DNA from: an uncultured Prevotellaceae bacterium
Lineage (GTDB): Bacteria; Bacteroidota; Bacteroidia; Bacteroidales; Muribaculaceae
Reading direction: 5' to 3'
Assembly (NCBI GenBank): GCA_900556245.1
Contig: USOC01000042.1
Span: forward strand, 1 to 7,748
DNA length: 7,748 nucleotides
Part shown: piece by piece, positions 6,224 to 7,748 of the stretch
How the letters are laid out: every line of letters begins with the position of its first letter
Numbering within the stretch: position 1 is the stretch's first letter
Notes under the pieces: model-generated
The model's database searches: none
What the model saw: only the letters and a program-made list of their open reading frames with translations
Told to the model about the DNA's origin: nothing
Translations under genes and position numbers: made by a program

Positions 6224-7579
6224 ATGGAAGACAAGCAGTATATTGTAGTATTGGAAATAGCCAGTTCGCACATCGCCGGCATTGTGGCAGCCCGTACGCC
6301 GGGAGAGACAGATGCTTCGATTGTGTGTTACCATGAAGTGCCCATCAGTGACAGTGTGCGCTATGGCAGCATCATCAATGTCGATGAGGTCTGCAACAAG
6401 GTCAGTGTTTTGTTGTCGCGTATCCAGATGGACGAAAATATCGCCCCGCGTCGGGTGAAAAGCGTCTATTTGAGTCTGGCAGGACGCTCGCTGCATACTG
6501 AAACTGTAGAAATAGAGCGGGAGTTGGCGGAAGAGCAACCGGTGAGCCGCGACTTCATCCTGCAAATCAAGCGAGAAGCCATCGCCGGATTTGAAGAGGG
6601 ACGGGTACTCGATGTTGTGCCGCGTTCGTATCAGATTGATGGAGCTGAAGTGACCAATCCGGTAGGCTCGGTCGGTTCGCATCTCTATGCGGCAATGAAC
6701 GCAATCCTGTGCCGCCCGCAGACTCGTCGTAATCTTCAGATGGTGTTTGACCGTCTTGATATCGAGGTGAAAGGCTTCGTAGTGACACCCTTGGCGGTAG
6801 CCAGTTCGTTGCTGAGGGAAGAAGAACGTCAGTTGGGTTGTCTGCTTGTCGACCATGGAGCAGAAACAACAACGGTGTCGATTTATAAAAACAATCGCTT
6901 GATGTATCTCAATGTGCTTCCGATGGGTTCGCGCAATATCACGAAAGACCTTGTGGCGCTCAATATTATGGAAGAATCGGCGGAAAAAATCAAGTGCAAT
7001 TACGGCGATGCAATGTCGGCCGGAGTCGATTTGGAAAAGCTCGATATCGCCGGAGTCAGTTCGCTTGATGTAGCCAATTATGTGACGGCTCGTAGCGGAG
7101 AAATCATGGAGAACGTCTACAACCAGTTGAAACTGGCACAGTTCACACCAGATCAGTTGCCGGCAGGTATTGTCGCTACCGGACGCGGGATGCGGCTGAA
7201 ACGGATGCCGGATTTGTTACGTTCGATATTTGATTTGCCTGTCAGAATCGGTCAGATTGAAGGAGTGGCAGATAATTCCGGGTTGGCAGGTGTCCCACAA
7301 TTGTTGTCGGTGGTTCTTGAAGTTTCCGGCTATACGGAATCGGTCAATTGTATGGAATTGATGCAGCTGCCCGACGATATGAATCCAATTGAAGACGAGG
7401 ATGAAGACGATGGCGACGAGGTGGGAGTCAACTTGTCGGGTCGGCGTCAAAAGACGGAACAGAAGTCCAAGCGTCCGGGCTTTATGAAACGGATTTTCAA
7501 ATCAATCTCATCAGGTCTCGACACGATTTACGAGGGAGACGACGATGACGATGAGAATGACAACAATCAAAAGAAATAG
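6224..7579 (+). CDS. ftsA: Cell division protein FtsA, membrane anchor of FtsZ
   Basis: FtsA is an actin-like protein that ties FtsZ filaments to the inner membrane and recruits later division proteins. The product has 451 residues. Seen in order are the phosphate-1 region YIVVLEIASSHIAGIV (6-21), a 1C-type domain (about 79-165, with VKSVYLSLAGRSLHTE), the phosphate-2 region LLVDHGAETTTVSIYKNNR (207-225), a 2B region, and the adenosine region LPAGIVATGRGMRLKRM (312-328). The C-terminus has an acidic linker (390-399), a basic patch (RRQKTEQKSKR) and an amphipathic stretch RPGFMKRIFKSISSGLDTIY (417-436), the likely membrane-targeting helix. A second acidic tail with five Asp in a row (439-443) follows it. 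The nucleotide motifs depart from the E. coli-type consensus. The ATG at 6224 lies 21 bases after ftsQ; ftsZ begins 3 bases after the stop. Confidence 0.95.
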   Translation: MEDKQYIVVLEIASSHIAGIVAARTPGETDASIVCYHEVPISDSVRYGSIINVDEVCNKVSVLLSRIQMDENIAPRRVKSVYLSLAGRSLHTETVEIERELAEEQPVSRDFILQIKREAIAGFEEGRVLDVVPRSYQIDGAEVTNPVGSVGSHLYAAMNAILCRPQTRRNLQMVFDRLDIEVKGFVVTPLAVASSLLREEERQLGCLLVDHGAETTTVSIYKNNRLMYLNVLPMGSRNITKDLVALNIMEESAEKIKCNYGDAMSAGVDLEKLDIAGVSSLDVANYVTARSGEIMENVYNQLKLAQFTPDQLPAGIVATGRGMRLKRMPDLLRSIFDLPVRIGQIEGVADNSGLAGVPQLLSVVLEVSGYTESVNCMELMQLPDDMNPIEDEDEDDGDEVGVNLSGRRQKTEQKSKRPGFMKRIFKSISSGLDTIYEGDDDDDENDNNQKK

Positions 7580-7582
7580 CAG

Positions 7583-7748
7583 ATGTACAGTTCAGAAGAT
7601 ATAGCAAAAAATTCGACGATATTTCCGTCGGAAGAGAATGCCGACCAAGGCGGATTTAACGAGAACGGTACGCCTATCATCAAAGTGGTCGGAGTCGGCG
7701 GTGGCGGTGACAACGCCGTCAACCACATGTATAACCAAGGTATCTCCG
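7583..7748 (+). CDS. ftsZ: Cell division GTPase FtsZ, 5' end only
   Basis: FtsZ is the tubulin-like GTPase that polymerises into the division ring. Only the first 55 codons are present; the frame is still open at the window edge. After a short variable N-terminal segment (about residues 1-30, rich in Asn, Ser and Glu) the GTPase core begins with TPIIKVVGVGGGGDNAVNHMY (30-50), the conserved IKVxGVGGGGxNAVNxM glycine loop that contacts GTP. The ATG at 7583 is chosen because it lies 3 bases after the ftsA stop and the distance to the glycine loop is normal for the family. No ribosome site of note is visible; the upstream leader is A-rich and inside ftsA. The Asp43 in the loop is discussed as a finding. 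Identity is secure despite truncation. Confidence 0.96.
   Translation, partial: MYSSEDIAKNSTIFPSEENADQGGFNENGTPIIKVVGVGGGGDNAVNHMYNQGIS

Noticed and set aside
6212..6856. - strand open frame of 214 codons opposite ftsA
   Set aside because: Antisense shadow of the FtsA N-terminal half; no motif, signal or context supports it.

Overview
The window is a stretch of the division and cell wall (dcw) cluster of a bacterium. All genes lie on the + strand, in the order mraY (3' end) - murD - ftsW - murG - murC - ftsQ - ftsA - ftsZ (5' end). The best guess at the organism is a member of the order Bacteroidales. The signs are the gene order (murC directly followed by ftsQ, with no murB or ddl), an FtsQ of the divergent Bacteroidetes type, an FtsA whose ATP-binding motifs depart from the usual consensus, a MraY with extra residues before its last membrane helix, and A-rich start regions with little Shine-Dalgarno sequence. 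Base composition looks close to 50% G+C by eye, which would fit a gut family such as Muribaculaceae. That family-level guess is weak.

Layout: 1-215 is the end of mraY (lipid I synthesis). 215-1561 is murD and 4014-5399 is murC, two Mur ligases that build the UDP-MurNAc-peptide. 1572-2867 is ftsW, the SEDS glycosyltransferase of the septum. 2888-4033 is murG, which makes lipid II. 5393-6202 is ftsQ and 6224-7579 is ftsA, divisome scaffold and membrane anchor. ftsZ begins at 7583 and runs off the right edge. No intergenic gap exceeds 21 bases and three junctions overlap (1, 20 and 7 bases), so the block is almost certainly one transcript with translational coupling. I saw no terminator, RNA gene, repeat, mobile element or CRISPR array.

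The genes form one pathway: MurC and MurD extend the cytoplasmic precursor, MraY and MurG load it onto the lipid carrier, FtsW polymerises it at the septum, and FtsQ, FtsA and FtsZ place that synthesis at the division site.

This is a conserved core region. I found no previously undescribed system. The points worth a second look are lineage-specific changes inside known proteins: FtsA nucleotide motifs and acidic tail, FtsW motif changes, the MraY insertion, the FtsZ glycine-loop Asp, and the murG/murC overlap.
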